Assembly (NCBI GenBank): GCA_037176705.1
Contig: CM073887.1
Coordinates: forward strand, 28,957,501 to 29,021,500
Source: Molossus alvarezi
Taxonomy: Eukaryota > Chordata > Mammalia > Chiroptera > Molossidae
Length of the DNA: 64,000 bases
Reading direction: 5' to 3'
The notes below the pieces were generated by a model, which saw nothing but the letters and a program-made list of their open reading frames with translations, was not told where the DNA came from and did not search any database. The translations under genes were made by a program, and so were the position numbers. This document shows, piece after piece, positions 23,638 to 35,327 of the stretch; position 1 is the first letter of the stretch, and each line of letters opens with the position of its first letter.

Positions 23638-25791
23638 TAAATAAAGCAATTAACTCAAAATTTGTTTACTGTCTTATCTATTTTATTGATAATAGATCAA
23701 ATAAAACTTGGATTTCTAGCATCAGGAAACATATTTATTTACTTGAAAAGGTACAGAAAGTTATAGAGGCATTCTTGTCCTTGTGATATCCTGTAAAGAG
23801 AGGACTGTCTTGAACTCATTTTATACTGATCTCCTGGTCAAATAAGTCAACATCATCATCATGGCTTTGGATAAACAGTGACTTTGAATCATCAGTTTTA
23901 TCAAGATTATTATATTTAAGCAAAATGTCCAGGAAATAGTTTATTTGAGAGGCTCCTTCGATGAACAAAATTCCGGTATGAATCATAGCCACAGGAAGTA
24001 TCCAACTACTGTGACCTACTTTAAAGATTTTATTTTAAGAGAACCTAAAGTTTCCTAGCTTTAACTGCAGAAGAAAACAGTCTCTGCTCTCAGAGCAAGC
24101 AACTGTCTCTACTCTCCTGATAGAGATTTCAATCACATTGAACTGTTAACAGTCTGCACAGTTGATAGGGAGCTGTTAGAGCAATATAATAAAACTCACT
24201 AATACGTAAGCAAGTGTATTTGAGTTTACATTTTAAAGCACTGGATTTTCGAATGCTTCATTTTAATTGGATTTTGTGATATCTTGTATGCTAGAGAAAT
24301 GCCTATATGATTGTTTTAGCTAACATGTAAATCTCAACATTCTGTGAAACCAGCTAACAACATTTTTCAGAGCACCAGATATACCTGAACTAAAAAGATT
24401 TAGTAAGTTTCAATTAGAAGTGCAATATCACTGGTCTCTTTGAAGTAGCTTAGATATCACAAAAAAATGCTTTGAGTAGGGTGAAAATATCATCTAAGAT
24501 GTTGAAGATGAATATTGCTTTTTCGGGGGTAAATATTTGTTAGGTAGTGTGAGGACTGTTCATTCTGGTTCTTTAGGATACAATCAGAAACAACTCTAGT
24601 TCTTTCACTTATGAAACTCTTACTGGCTCTAGTAAGAATTAAAACATTGAGTAAGACTCAAAGAGATGTTTTGCCAAGCTCTTAAACAGGTTTTTGTTGT
24701 TGTTGTTGTTTTAATATTAGAAAAGTTGGCACACCGAAACAAAACAAAACAAAAAAACACTAAGCCAAGGGAAAGAGTGAGCCTTGTTTTAATTTTCACC
24801 TTTGAGGACAATGCTTTGAAGTTTCTGATTTTACATTTTTTAATATAATTGACCTTAGTGATTTTTCAGAGTAAAATGAAGTATAAATATTTACATCCTG
24901 ATAAGTTAGGACTTTTCCCAGTTATCTATCTTATGAAATTATGTATAGAATTGGAACTATTGTGTGTGTGTGTAAAGGCTACAGCTGAAATTTACAAAAT
25001 GGATATAATTTGAAAAATCAAGAGCAAGAAGCTTCTCAGTGACTTTTTGTCCCCAAATTTACATTGGTTCATGGTACGTAGAGTATTCTGTTTATTCACA
25101 TTATGAACATGCCATTTCAATTAAAAGAAAAATACATAGTAATTTATTTAAATGCACATATGTCAATGCAGCTTTTAGGGAAAATATATGGTAGTACTAT
25201 TACAACCATCACAACATGATTCAAAATCCTCTTTCTTAGCAAAGGTACTTTTAAATTAGATGGTTTGAAGGTGCATTTACTTACCTTTTAGAATAAGAGG
25301 GGATAATTTACCATAATACCAGATATGTAATACCTTACTAGCTGATATTTCACTTTTTATCTCACATTACAATTTTAAATGCACAGGAGACAGTTTAATT
25401 TCTGGAATAAGTATGTGAGAGGAGAGAATGACTGCAAAATATTCAGCTTCATGTAATACTTATTAGTTGTTTTTATGAGAATGAAATAACAATGTAGGCA
25501 AAACACAAAATAGGCCTCCAAATAAAGCCTTAATTGTGTTGGTCTAATTCACAACTGCAGGCTTTACTTAGCCAATTTCTAGCCTCCAAATACATTTGTC
25601 AAAAGAGAAACCATGTGAAACTCTGCAGTTAGATCTACTCAAACTCTTGCTACAAACAAGATCAGACAAGACTGCAACCTACTATTGGTATCTTAATGTT
25701 TACTATGGACCTACAATGGAATTTGTTTCTGGGAAAATGAGGTGAATTGATAGGAAAAGCAACTGCTATGAGGAATAATATTGTGTTAAAG
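23638..25791. other. Unique DNA, no gene seen
   Basis: No repeat family recognised across 2.1 kb. TTG units at about 24693-24712 and AAAAC units at about 24740 are short simple repeats. All open frames are below 65 codons. Confidence 0.5.
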
Positions 25792-25803
25792 AACAGAAAA
25801 CTG

Positions 25804-25992
25804 GCCTGGCCGGGGTGGCTCAGTGGATTGATTGTCATCCTATGGACTGAGAGGTCCTGGTTCGATTCATGGGTTGTGGGGTCGATCCCCAGTAGGAGGC
25901 GTGCAGGAGGCAGCAATGGATGTTTCTCACATCGATGTTTCTATCTCTCTGTCTAAAAAATCAATTTAAAAAACATGCTAAAAATAACCAAC
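25804..25992 (+). mobile_element. Ves SINE, second subtype, with 12-bp TSD
   Basis: Head GCCTGGCCGGGGTGGCTCAG, then 'gaggtcctggttcgattcat', 'cgatccccagtaggaggcgt', 'ctcacatcgatgtttctatc' and a short A-rich end. AACAGAAAACTG flanks it at 25792-25803 and 25993-26004. The shorter body without the GGTGAGGAT tail separates it from the 29120-type copies. Confidence 0.93.
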
Positions 25993-26004
25993 AACAGAAA
26001 ACTG

Positions 26005-27699
26005 TCTCATAGTAAACAGCTGAGGACTATGTTCCAATGAAGAAAAAATGTGATGGAGAAATGGCAAAAACAATGAAAAGAAGTAATGATAGTATACTTG
26101 ATATGATAACAGATGTCAAATAGAGAGTAGTTAAGACAAAATGTGCTCATTTATTTTAGAAGAAGATAAAGCACAATCTACAATTGATGTATTTTCTTCA
26201 AGGAATGAATACTTATTCTGACTTGAAAGGAAGAAATTCAGAATGTCTCTGGATATATTATTGAAGCTATTTTAGTGAGATCAATATAAATTACTGAAAT
26301 AATTTTGACACCTTAGGCTTATTAGTTTAGTTGGATGACAAATATTACATTTGAGAATAAATTTACTCTGCTTATTAGATATTCTACTGTTCATATGGCA
26401 GTCAATGATAATTAATCCTTCTAAAGTTCTAAAAGGGGCAAGATAATGGATCAAGAACTGCTTGGCACAAGAAAGACTGGATCTGACTGCCTTGGTGGTA
26501 CAATGTAACCAGTGATCATCAGAGCTATTGCTTCTATATCTTTACATCTGGAATAAGCTTGATATAGGAATTTAAAGGCAGTATTTTCTTTGTATATATC
26601 AAGCATAATAAATTTTCACGTGTCCTGAACCAGTGCATAGAACCTTTGTATTGACTGGCTAGTCATCTGACTTCAAGCATCAAATTCTATTGCTTTACCT
26701 GTATGACCAATGAAATTGTTTCTTCCATCAAATACATTTATCGATGTGTTTTTGCAATCATTTCATTCCTGTTTCAGAAACTGTTTTTATTATATTCTAT
26801 TATACAAAAATATTAACTTACACTTTTCTTTTAAATGAAAATATAAATTGTTTCATTCAAGAATCTATGATACAACATTAAGACCAGTACAGTAGTAAAC
26901 AACTGAGAATGTAAGAGCAGTATGAACCTAAGAATCCTGTCACAGTACTATCTTTAAATGCGAAAATGAGCTGAAGCTCAAGGAAAAATTACTTTCTTCA
27001 TTTAAAAACATATCTTTAATACTATATTTAATGCTAGAATAAACAACAAGAAACATGTTGATCCACTAATTTAAAACAAGGTTGAAGATTAAAAAAAAGT
27101 CAACTATTCTGTGTCTATCCTCTAAGCACAAGAGACTTTGCCTTCAAACCTGGAAATATAGTACAAAAAATGCAAAGAGAGAACTACTTTCTGAAAGGTA
27201 AAGAGTCACAAGGAAAGACCCTAGTTTCTTTTAAAAATTAATTCACCCTCTAGGCTTGTTCAATTTATATTAATGATACTAGAATAATTTATAGATATTA
27301 CTCAGTTACAGTTGAATATACTTGAGAAATCATAAAAGGGAACAGAGGTTCTAAAAATGGAGCATTCGCTTATCTTTATTTTTAAATAACATTATGGGTT
27401 GGATTTTCAAAATTATAGACAAGTGGACCTGAGGTAAACTCTTCCCTTTTTTAATTGTAAAATGATTCTAGTTTGGCTTATGCAGCATGTCAGGTTTATA
27501 CATTCTCTTCTGAATATATTTCCTTCATTCCAAGAACAGCACAGTATTTTTATTTCTTAAAACCAAATAGATGCTTACTCACATTGTCATGCTTTAAAAA
27601 AATGTATTTATGAAGGAATATCTTGCATTAAAAATATACAAAAATAATTGTATAGCCTGATCCATTTTTAAAGCTCTACTTAGTCATGTGAACACTATT
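26005..27699. other. Unique AT-rich DNA
   Basis: No gene or named repeat recognised in 1.7 kb. Confidence 0.45.
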
Positions 27700-29093
27700 A
27701 GAACAATAAACAATGTTCTCATCTCCCCAGAAGCAATTTCTCCCAGTTTCTTGTCTCTCCACAGAGTCCCCACTGTGACAACTTTCAAAGGGTACTTTCA
27801 GCTATTCTTGAATTTTATATAAATGCAATATGGTCTTTTTTGTGCCTGACATTTATTATTCAACATTTAAGTCATGAGGTTCATCCATATTGATGAAGAA
27901 CGTTGTTGTTTAAAATATTTTCTTGCTGTATCACATTCCAAAATGTGAACATATCACCATTTATATATCCATTGGCTGTTGTTGGACATTTGGGAAGTTT
28001 AAAATTTGGCACTATTCTGGGTAGTTCTGCTATAAAAATTCTAATCTAGCACTGTGTGTCTACTGACTGTGTATATGCATGTCATTTGGCTATACACCTA
28101 GAAATAGAATTACTGCTGGGTAATAAACTATACATGTTAAACTTTATTAGATATTGACGAACAAATAACCAAAGTAGTTGTACCCTCAATAGGAATGTAT
28201 GAGCGTTTAAATAGCTCCAATTCTTGCCAGTACGTTGACATATCCATAATATTTTTAAAAACTTTAGCCATTATTTGAGAGGGTGGGTTATGTAGTGGTA
28301 TTTCATTGTGGTTTTATGTTTTATTTCTCTAAAGTGTAATAAAGGTGAGCAACTTTTTTACTGTTTATTGTCCATTTGGACATACATTATGATAAAGATC
28401 TTTAGCAAGTCTGTTGTTCATTTTTCTAATAGATTTTCTGCCTTTTTCCTATTGATTCATATGAGTTCTTTACATATTTTGCATTGAATCCATAGAAAAA
28501 TTCGGGGATAGTTATCGTAATATTAAGTCTAACAATTCATGAGCATGATATAAGCCCTCCACATATTTAGATTAAAATTTTTTTTCAACAGTGCTTTGCA
28601 GTTTTCAAAGTAAAATATTTTCATTAGCTTTATTCCTATGTATTTGATGTTTTTGATGCTACTGAAATGGTAGTTTTATGAATTTCCTATTGTATTTGTT
28701 TGTTGCTGAAACAGAAATTATTTTGTTTATATATATATATATTTACCTTGTATAATAACCTTGTATCAGAGTTTTTATTGAATTAATATATTAATCCTAG
28801 TAATTTCCCCAGAGATTCCTTTGGACTTTCTAAAGATACAATTATATCATTTGCAAACAGTGACAATTTTATTACTTCTTTACCAGTTTGTTGGCTCTTT
28901 ATTTCCATTTGTGACCTTATTGCATATATTACAAACTCAAATACAATGTTAAATCTAATTGGTGAAGAGAATATCTTCATATCATTTCCAAAAACAAGAA
29001 GAGATTCTGTATTTCACAATTAAGTGTGATGTTTACTGTAGGGTTTTTATGATCATTATTTCCACTTTTAGTTTGCTGAGTTTTTAAAAATAT
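27700..29093 (-). mobile_element. Old L1M, 3' UTR and ORF2, antisense (left part)
   Basis: Read leftwards this is the 3' end and C-terminal half of ORF2. Plus-strand markers are 'atccattggctgttgttgga', 'ctagaaatagaattactgct', 'aattcttgccagtacgttga', 'catatgagttctttacatat' and, at 28783-28980, a minus peptide with KLSLFANDIIVSLESPKES, the RT active-site region in which FADD has become FAND. The missing first Asp and the scattered stops mean it is inactive. It continues after the nested SINEs. Confidence 0.88.
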
Positions 29094-29119
29094 CCATGCA
29101 CTAAGAGTTCCCTGGTTCG
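29094..29119 (+). mobile_element. Older Ves SINE, left part (split)
   Basis: CATGCACTAAGAGTTCCCTG is the middle of the head of a second-subtype Ves, as in the copy at 30365. The first ~45 bases are missing. The younger Ves at 29120 begins here; the rest of this SINE is at 29382-29534. Confidence 0.75.
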
Positions 29120-29364
29120 CCCTGGCCGGTTTGGCTCAGCGGTTAGAGCGTCGGCCTGCGGTCCAGAGAGACCAGGGTTCGGTTCCCGCTAAGGGCGCGT
29201 ACTTCGGTTGCAGTTTGTCCCCGACCCTGGTTGGTCGTGCGGGTGGCAGCCACTCGATGTGTCCCTTTCACATCGATGTTTCTCTCTCTCTGTCTCTTCC
29301 TCTCTCTCCCTCCCACTCTATCTGTACAAAAAATGTCCTCGGGTGAGGATAAAAAAAAAAAAAA
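29120..29364 (+). mobile_element. Ves SINE, young, inserted in an older Ves
   Basis: Complete: box A region 29132-29150 (TGGCTCAGCGGTTAGAGCG), box B about 29177-29190, many intact CpGs, CT-rich body, GGTGAGGAT and a 16-A tail. TSD AAGAGTTCCCTGGTTCG (29103-29119) and AAGAGTTCGCTGGTTCG (29365-29381) falls within the older SINE, which proves the order of insertion. Confidence 0.97.
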
Positions 29365-29381
29365 AAGAGTTCGCTGGTTCG

Positions 29382-29534
29382 ATTACTGGTCAGGGCACAT
29401 GCCCAGGTTTTGGCCAAATCCCCACTGGGGGGCATGCAGGAAGTGGCCAATTAACGTTCTCTCTTATTGATGTTTCTCTCTCTCTCTCCCTCTCCCTTCC
29501 TTCTCTAAAATCAATTTAAAATTTAAAAAAAAAT
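29382..29534 (+). mobile_element. Older Ves SINE, right part
   Basis: 'gattactggtcagggcacat', 'ggggggcatgcaggaagtgg', 'ttattgatgtttctctctct' and 'taaaatcaatttaaaattta' are the rest of the second-subtype Ves interrupted at 29120. Confidence 0.9.
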
Positions 29535-29640
29535 AGTGATTGAATTTTATAAAATCTTTTTCAGATATAAGTATTTGATATTTTTTCTTTTATTTTTGTT
29601 AATGTGGTAAATTTGATTGATGTACATGGACTTTAACAGC
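29535..29640 (-). mobile_element. Old L1M ORF2, antisense (right part)
   Basis: 'gattgaattttataaaatct' and 'gttaatgtggtaaatttgat' continue the ORF2 sequence left off before the nested SINEs, the segment just upstream of the RT active site. Confidence 0.75.
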
Positions 29641-29805
29641 TTTGTTGAGATATATTTCACTACAAGTGCACAATTAACTAGTTTTCAGTATATTCGAAGA
29701 GTTGTACAGACAGAACAATCAGTTTTACAACATTTTCATCACCCCAAAAATAAATCCTGTACACATTAGTTGTTGTTCCCCTAAATCTACCCCATCTTGG
29801 ACACA
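29641..29805 (-). mobile_element. L1M 3' UTR fragment, antisense
   Basis: 'ttgttgagatatatttcact', 'tgcacaattaactagttttc', 'cattttcatcaccccaaaaa' and 'ccctaaatctaccccatctt' follow the L1M 3' UTR in antisense. It is a separate copy from the flanking ORF2, because a 3' UTR cannot lie 5' of ORF2 in one element. Confidence 0.75.
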
Positions 29806-29817
29806 ACTATGTGTATT

Positions 29818-29886
29818 CTTTTTTTTTATCCTCACCCGAGGATGTTGTCTTTTCTTTTATTGCATTTATCTTGAGGAAGAGAGGGA

Positions 29887-29928
<42 letters not shown>

Positions 29929-30099
29929 GAGAGAGAAATATAGATGTGAGAGAGGCACAATGAGTGGTTGCCACCCACATGACCCCAACCAGGACCGGGA
30001 AATAACTGCAACCAATGTACGTGCCCTTTGCAGAACTGAACCTGGGCCTCTCTGGTCCGCAGGTCTACGCTCTAACTGCTGAACCAAACAGGCCAGGGT
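29818..30099 (-). mobile_element. Ves SINE, antisense, expanded GA tract, with 12-bp TSD
   Basis: T-tail and ATCCTCACCCGAGGATGTTG, then an expanded (GA)n at about 29886-29937, 'agtggttgccacccacatga', both inverted boxes and AACAGGCCAGGGT. ACTATGTGTATT occurs at 29806-29817 and 30100-30111 as TSD. Confidence 0.95.
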
Positions 30100-30340
30100 A
30101 CTATGTGTATTTTTTTAAAGGGATTTTTAAAAAGTTCTATGTTGAATTCTACTCTTCAGATATATGGAAATGAGAAAAAAAATGATGTCATCATATTTAT
30201 AAATCTCTAGGTACTGCAGTAGAAACCTAGAATAGAAACCTAGTGACCTTGTACCACCCTTTAACTGGGCACAAATCTATTTTAATTCTTAGACACATTT
30301 TTCTAAACACTGTTTCCCTAAATAAGACAAAGGATAAAAT

Positions 30341-30560
30341 GGCCACTGTTTCTATGAGAGCTATTTGGTTGAGCATCGACCTATGCACCAAGAGGTCACC
30401 AGTTCGATTCCTGGTCAGGACACATGCCCAGGTTGTAAGCCCGATCCCCAGTGGGGGGCATGCAAGAGTTGGCCAATTGATGTTTTTTCTCATCAATCTT
30501 TCTATCTCTTTCTCCCTCTCCCTTCTTCTCTCTCTAAAATCAATAAAGGAAAAAAAAATT
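30341..30560 (+). mobile_element. Ves SINE, second subtype
   Basis: 'ttggttgagcatcgacctat', 'cagttcgattcctggtcagg', 'gatccccagtggggggcatg', CT-rich part and 'ctctaaaatcaataaaggaa'. The first ~20 bases are scrambled, so the start is approximate. Open frames on both strands over it are by-products. Confidence 0.88.
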
Positions 30561-30985
30561 TTAATTTGGAGACAATAAATCTCTGCTTCATATTCAACCT
30601 TGAGGGAAATGGAGAATGAGAAGAAAGTCTAGCCTCTGATGAAAGAAAAAAGAAGGGGTTAGTCACCAGTGGGGAAAACTGACTTGACTTAGAAATTGGG
30701 TGTGATATGCTCAGGATATTTTGCTAACACAGTACCTTGAGTAGTAACCAGATAACTGAATTTTCTTATATGGGAAAATTGATGGGGACCTTTAATGTTA
30801 AGTTTAAGTATAAGAAACAGAGAAACTAAAAGTAACAGTGGAAATAAGAAGTTTCTTCTTATGTCAAAGAATCAAAAGCAAGAAATAAACATTGAGATAT
30901 ATTGATTTTCAATAATCAAGGACACAAGTTGCTCTATTGTACTGTTTCATCATCAAATCTATCCAAGTTGTATATATTTCTATGC
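30561..30985. other. Unique DNA
   Basis: Nothing recognised; AT-rich. Confidence 0.4.
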
Positions 30986-31625
30986 ATTTAAATTTTTTTC
31001 TGTTGAATTTATTGGGGTGACATTGAGTAATAGTTTTCAAGTGTACAATTCTATAAGAAATCATCTACATATTGTATTGTGTGATCTCCATTCACCACCC
31101 AAAATCGAATTTCCTCCCATCATCATTTATCCCCTCTTTACCCTCTTCTACCTAGGTGTCCTATCCCCTTCTCTCTGGTAATCACCATACAGTTATCTGT
31201 GTCTATGAGGTTTGTTGTTTTTTTTCCCCACCTATCTTACCCACCCCCCAACTCTACTCCTATGAATCTATTTCCATTTTGTTTGTTTATTTTGTTTATT
31301 AGATTCACATATAAGTAAAATCATATGGTACTTATCTTTCTCTGAATGGCTTATTTCACTTAGCATAGTACTCTTCAGGTCTATCCATTCTGTTGCAAAA
31401 GGTAAGATTTTCTTATTTTTTTTATGGCTGAGTAGTATTCCATTGTGTAAATGTACCTGAGCTCTTTTATCCACTCATCTATAGATGGGCATTTGGGCTA
31501 CTTCCAAATCTTGGCTATTGTAAATAGTGCTCAATGAACATAGGGGTGCATATATTCTTTCGAATTCGTGTTTCAGGTTTCTTGGAAAATATTCTCAGAA
31601 CTGGAATCGCTACATGGCATTGTAG
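30986..31625 (-). mobile_element. LINE-1 3' UTR and ORF2 end, antisense
   Basis: Begins with 'gaatttattggggtgacatt', a signature of one L1 3' UTR type, continues with 'ctggtaatcaccatacagtt', then 'catatggtacttatctttct', 'gcatagtactcttcaggtct', 'gagtagtattccattgtgta' and 'gaacataggggtgcatatat', the C-terminus of ORF2 in antisense. Truncated near 31625. Confidence 0.88.
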
Positions 31626-33022
31626 ATTCCCAGGAATGTGTTGGAGTTTTTCAAACTTTCTGTGGAGAATTTACTTCTCAACTTTTGCTCCTAAAGCTTT
31701 TTGTTTGTCCCAACAACTACCCATTGCCTCAAGCAGCCATGCCATTATTAACCACTGTCAGTAAATACGTTCGACACCTGCCAGCTTAGGGGCAGCTTTT
31801 AACACTGGGCAAGCTCTGAGTCAGATCTGATAAAGGTAAATCTTATGAGCATCTCTGCCAAGGAGTTATGAGACATGTAAAATAATAACAATTCTTTGTA
31901 TTAAGTTCACTTTCTCTCCAGTACTGGGAATTTGTACCGTTATTTTCAATACTATCACCAAGTTAGGAAGTTCACATGCCATAAATGTCACTGTTCTAAC
32001 TGATATTCTACCAATGTTCTTGCCTAAATGCTTCCCAGGTTGCCATGCGCACTTGGTTACTTTTCTGAGTTCTGAAAAATTTTGTCGTGACAATTTTTTG
32101 CAGGGCATTAAGTTTTACTTTTTAAGGAGAGGCAAATTTTCAGAGGTTCTAGTAAGAGCATTATTTATACTATGTTATCCAGTCATGACATCTTAATGCA
32201 GCCATCATTAAGGAAGAAAAAACAAAGAAATGCAATAAATGACTCTAATGGTTTTCCCAGCATGATGGACACTATGCTTTTTCTTCTATGTTATTGGTCA
32301 AAATTTGTCACATGCTACATCTAGCTGCAAGTCAGACTGGGAAATATTTATTCACAGTGGCCATATACCCGACTAATAATCAGGGTCTTACTGTTAATCA
32401 ACTAAAAGAGAATGGTTATTACGGCAGAAAAAAGGCAGTTGTGACATTTTCTTACATAAAACACATTCTCTAGTCCACCAAGGGAAACTAATAATTTTAT
32501 TCTCATACCAATCTCATAATTCTGTTCAGCTATTTTATCCAGCCCAATGTTGAAGATTTTTTGGTGCTAAACAGTCTTGTCCATCCAGCTCAAATATGGC
32601 TTCTTATAGCATAAAAATGTAAAAATACATAATTAAAATAAATAAATAAATAAAAATAAATAAATAAATAATAAGAAAACAAGGATGAAATGGGCAATTC
32701 ATCAGTAGTTTGTTTGTATCCATAATTATATACCACTTGGCAGGAGTTATGCAGATCTTCTTGCTGTGCAAGGCACTAAGTTTCCTGCTTAGGCTAGCTG
32801 AAATCTTTGGGTCTGCCTTTCTTTCCTCTAATAGAATTTTGCTCAGTATAGTGAAAAGGAGGCAGAAATAGCAGTAAAGAGTAAAAAGACATCAATAATA
32901 TAATTTTGAAACTATTTTCTCTATCACTATACTTTTATCATACTATCTTCCTTTCTATGTACTGTAAGTAATACCTTGGTTAATATTTTTACCTCTGCAA
33001 AACAGTCTAGCTTTCCATCCTT
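31626..33022. other. Unassigned DNA with (AAAT)n
   Basis: No gene seen. The part at about 32240-32480 ('gctgcaagtcagactgggaa', 'ggccatatacccgactaata') resembles a recurrent old LTR-type sequence, but I cannot name it. An (AAAT)n tract lies at 32636-32675. Confidence 0.4.
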
Positions 33023-33038
33023 CAGTACCGGAGTTCTT

Positions 33039-33272
33039 TTTTTAGTCCTCATCCGAGGACATTTTTCCATTTTTTGTACAGACAGAGTGGGAGGGAGAGA
33101 GAGAGAGGGAAACATCGATGTGAAAGGGACACATCGAGTGGCTGCCACCCGCACGACCAACCAGGGCCGGGGACAAACCGCAACCGAGGTACGTGCCCTT
33201 AGCAGGAACCGAACCCGGGTCTCTCTGGACTGCAGGCGGACGCTCTAACCGCTGAGCCAAACCGGGCAGGGC
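33039..33272 (-). mobile_element. Ves SINE, young, antisense, perfect 16-bp TSD
   Basis: Complete antisense copy with intact CpGs, including CGAGTGGCTGCCACCCGCAC. CAGTACCGGAGTTCTT occurs unchanged at 33023-33038 and 33273-33288. One of the youngest insertions in the window. Confidence 0.97.
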
Positions 33273-33288
33273 CAGTACCGGAGTTCTT

Positions 33289-33558
33289 AAAATCCATCTT
33301 GACTGTGATCTGCACCTAAGGAATCCATAGCATAACTCCTGGCTCCAGAACAAATTGGATTCTGCTGCTACCTGTGGCAGCATGATTCACAGCCTTCATT
33401 TATTCACCTCTTCACATAAGCACTAGGAATCAGCTCCCACTTCTATAGAGAAAAATGTGTCAATTTCCAACTTTCACCTGAAATAGTAATCTCTACTTCC
33501 AAGGGTTTACTCTTTCATTCCCAAATCTTATGTGGGTGTGTGTGTCTGCTGGTTAAAA
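33289..33558. other. Short unique segment
   Basis: Between the Ves and the next L1; no gene or repeat recognised. Confidence 0.4.
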
Positions 33559-33573
33559 TTATGTCAACATATC

Positions 33574-34153
33574 TTTACCAGATTTCAGGTTACACTACAA
33601 AGCCACTGTAATCAAAACAACCTGGTACTAGCACAAGAACAGGCAGATAGATCAATGGAACAGAACAGAGAACCCAGGAATGGAACCAAGACAATATGCT
33701 CAATTAATATTTGACAAAAGAGGCAAGCGCATACAGTGGAGTAAAGACAGCCTCTTTAATAAATGGTATTGGGAAAATTGGACAGCTACATGCAAAAAAA
33801 TGAAACTAGATCATCAACTTACACCATACACAAGAATAAACTCAAAATGGATAAAAAATGTGACTCAGGAATCCATAAAAATCCTAGAAGAAAATGTAGA
33901 TAACAAAGTTTCAGACATCATATGCAACAGAATTTTCACTGATACATCACCTAAAGCAATAGCAACAAAGAAGAAAATGAACACATGGGACTACATCAAA
34001 CTCAAAAGCTTCTGCACAGCAAAAGAAACAACCACCAAAATGGAAAGGCAACCCACTCTATGGGAGAACATCATTGCCAATGATACATCAGATAAGGGAT
34101 TGATTTCTAATATATTTAAATTGCTCTTACAGCTCAACAAAAGGAAGACAAAG
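33574..34153 (+). mobile_element. Young 5'-truncated LINE-1, left part (ORF2 C-terminal region)
   Basis: A frame is open from 33680 to the Ves at 34154 and encodes the ORF2 C-terminal region downstream of RT ([32 protein letters not shown]). The perfect 15-bp TSD TTATGTCAACATATC (33559-33573 and 35313-35327) encloses this part, the Ves and the right part. The open frame and exact TSD show a recent insertion. RT and endonuclease domains are absent. Confidence 0.95.
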
Positions 34154-34406
34154 AGCCCTGTCCAGTTTGGCTCACCAGTTAGAGCATCGGCCTATGGTCC
34201 AGAGAGACCCGGGTTTGGTTCCCGCTAAGGGCACATACCTTGGTTGCAGTTTGTCCCCAGTCCTGGTTGGGTCATGCAGGTGGCAACCACTTGATGTGTC
34301 CATTTCACATCACTGTTTTTTTCTCTCTCTCTCTCTTCTTCTCTCTCCCTCCCATTCTATCTGAACAAAAAAATGGAAAAAATGTCCTCAGGTGAGGATA
34401 AAAAAA
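34154..34406 (+). mobile_element. Ves SINE inserted into LINE-1 ORF2
   Basis: CCCTGTCCAGTTTGGCTCAC to GGTGAGGAT plus A-tail; all SINE parts are present, with several box CpGs lost. AAAAGGAAGACAAA appears just before (about 34139-34152) and just after (about 34407-34420), copying L1 ORF2 bases. It therefore postdates the host L1 and breaks its reading frame. Confidence 0.96.
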
Positions 34407-35312
34407 AAAAGGAAGACAAAATAATCAATTAAAAAATAGGCAGAGGAACTAAATAGACACCTCTCCAAACAGGACATACAAATGGCCAAGAGACATAAGA
34501 AGAAATGCTCAACATCACTAATCATCAGAGAGATGCACATGAAAACAACAATGAGGTATCACCTCACACCTGTCAGAATGGCCGCCATCAACAAATCATC
34601 AAACAACAAGTGTTGGCGAGGGTGTGGAGAAAAGGGGACTCTAGTGCACTGCTGGTGGGAATGCAGACTGATGCAGCCACTATGAAAAACAATATGGTGT
34701 TACCTCAAAAAATTAAAAATTGAACTTCCATTTGACCCAGTGATCCCACTTCTAGGAATATACTCTAAGAAGCCTGAAACACCAATCAGAAAGAGTATAT
34801 GTATCCCCATGTTCGTAGCAGCACTATTTACAATAGCTAAGATCTGGAAACAGCCCAAGTGTCCATCAGTAGATGAATGGATAAAAAAGCAGTGGTACAT
34901 ATACACAATGAAGTACTATGCAGCTGTAAGAAAGAAAGATCTCTTATCCTTTGAGACAACATGGAGGGACCTGGAGAGTATTATCCTAAGTGAAACAAGC
35001 CAAGCAGAGAAAGACAAGTATCATATGATCTCACTTATTTGTGAAATATAATGAACGTTAACAGTCTGAGGAATGGGGTAGTCCCCACACTGATCAGAAC
35101 CCACAGATGTGGAAGTGGGGTACAGACTGACAATCCCCAGAAGAGGGGATGCGGGGGAGAGATAAACCACAGAACTTATATGCTTGTATGCATGAACAAT
35201 GGATATGGACAACTAAGCTTGGGACAGGGCAGGGAGGGAGGGGGAGGGGGGAATCAGTGGGGGAAAAAGGAGAAACATCTATAACAAAAATAAATTAATT
35301 GAATAAAAAAAG
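34407..35312 (+). mobile_element. Young LINE-1, right part (ORF2 end, bat-type 3' UTR, poly-A)
   Basis: Continues ORF2 to its stop at 35049-35051: the last frame (34740-35051) is intact and reads FTIAKIWKQPKCPSVDEW and KDKYHMISLICEI. An in-frame break lies near 34685. The 3' UTR carries 'ccccagaagaggggatgcgg', a G-rich polypurine block at about 35222-35252 and an A-rich end before the TSD. Confidence 0.95.
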
Positions 35313-35327
35313 TTATGTCAACATATC

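Noticed and set aside
28783..28980. Functional reverse transcriptase
   Set aside because: The active-site motif is FAND instead of FADD and stops surround it; it is an L1M fossil.
29131..29200. tRNA gene
   Set aside because: The Pol III boxes belong to a Ves SINE head; no tRNA cloverleaf with a proper acceptor stem, and the CT body and A-tail follow directly. The same applies to all other Ves heads.
33680..34228. 182-codon plus frame as a host gene
   Set aside because: It is the C-terminal part of L1 ORF2 that runs into a Ves SINE; the last residues are SINE translation.
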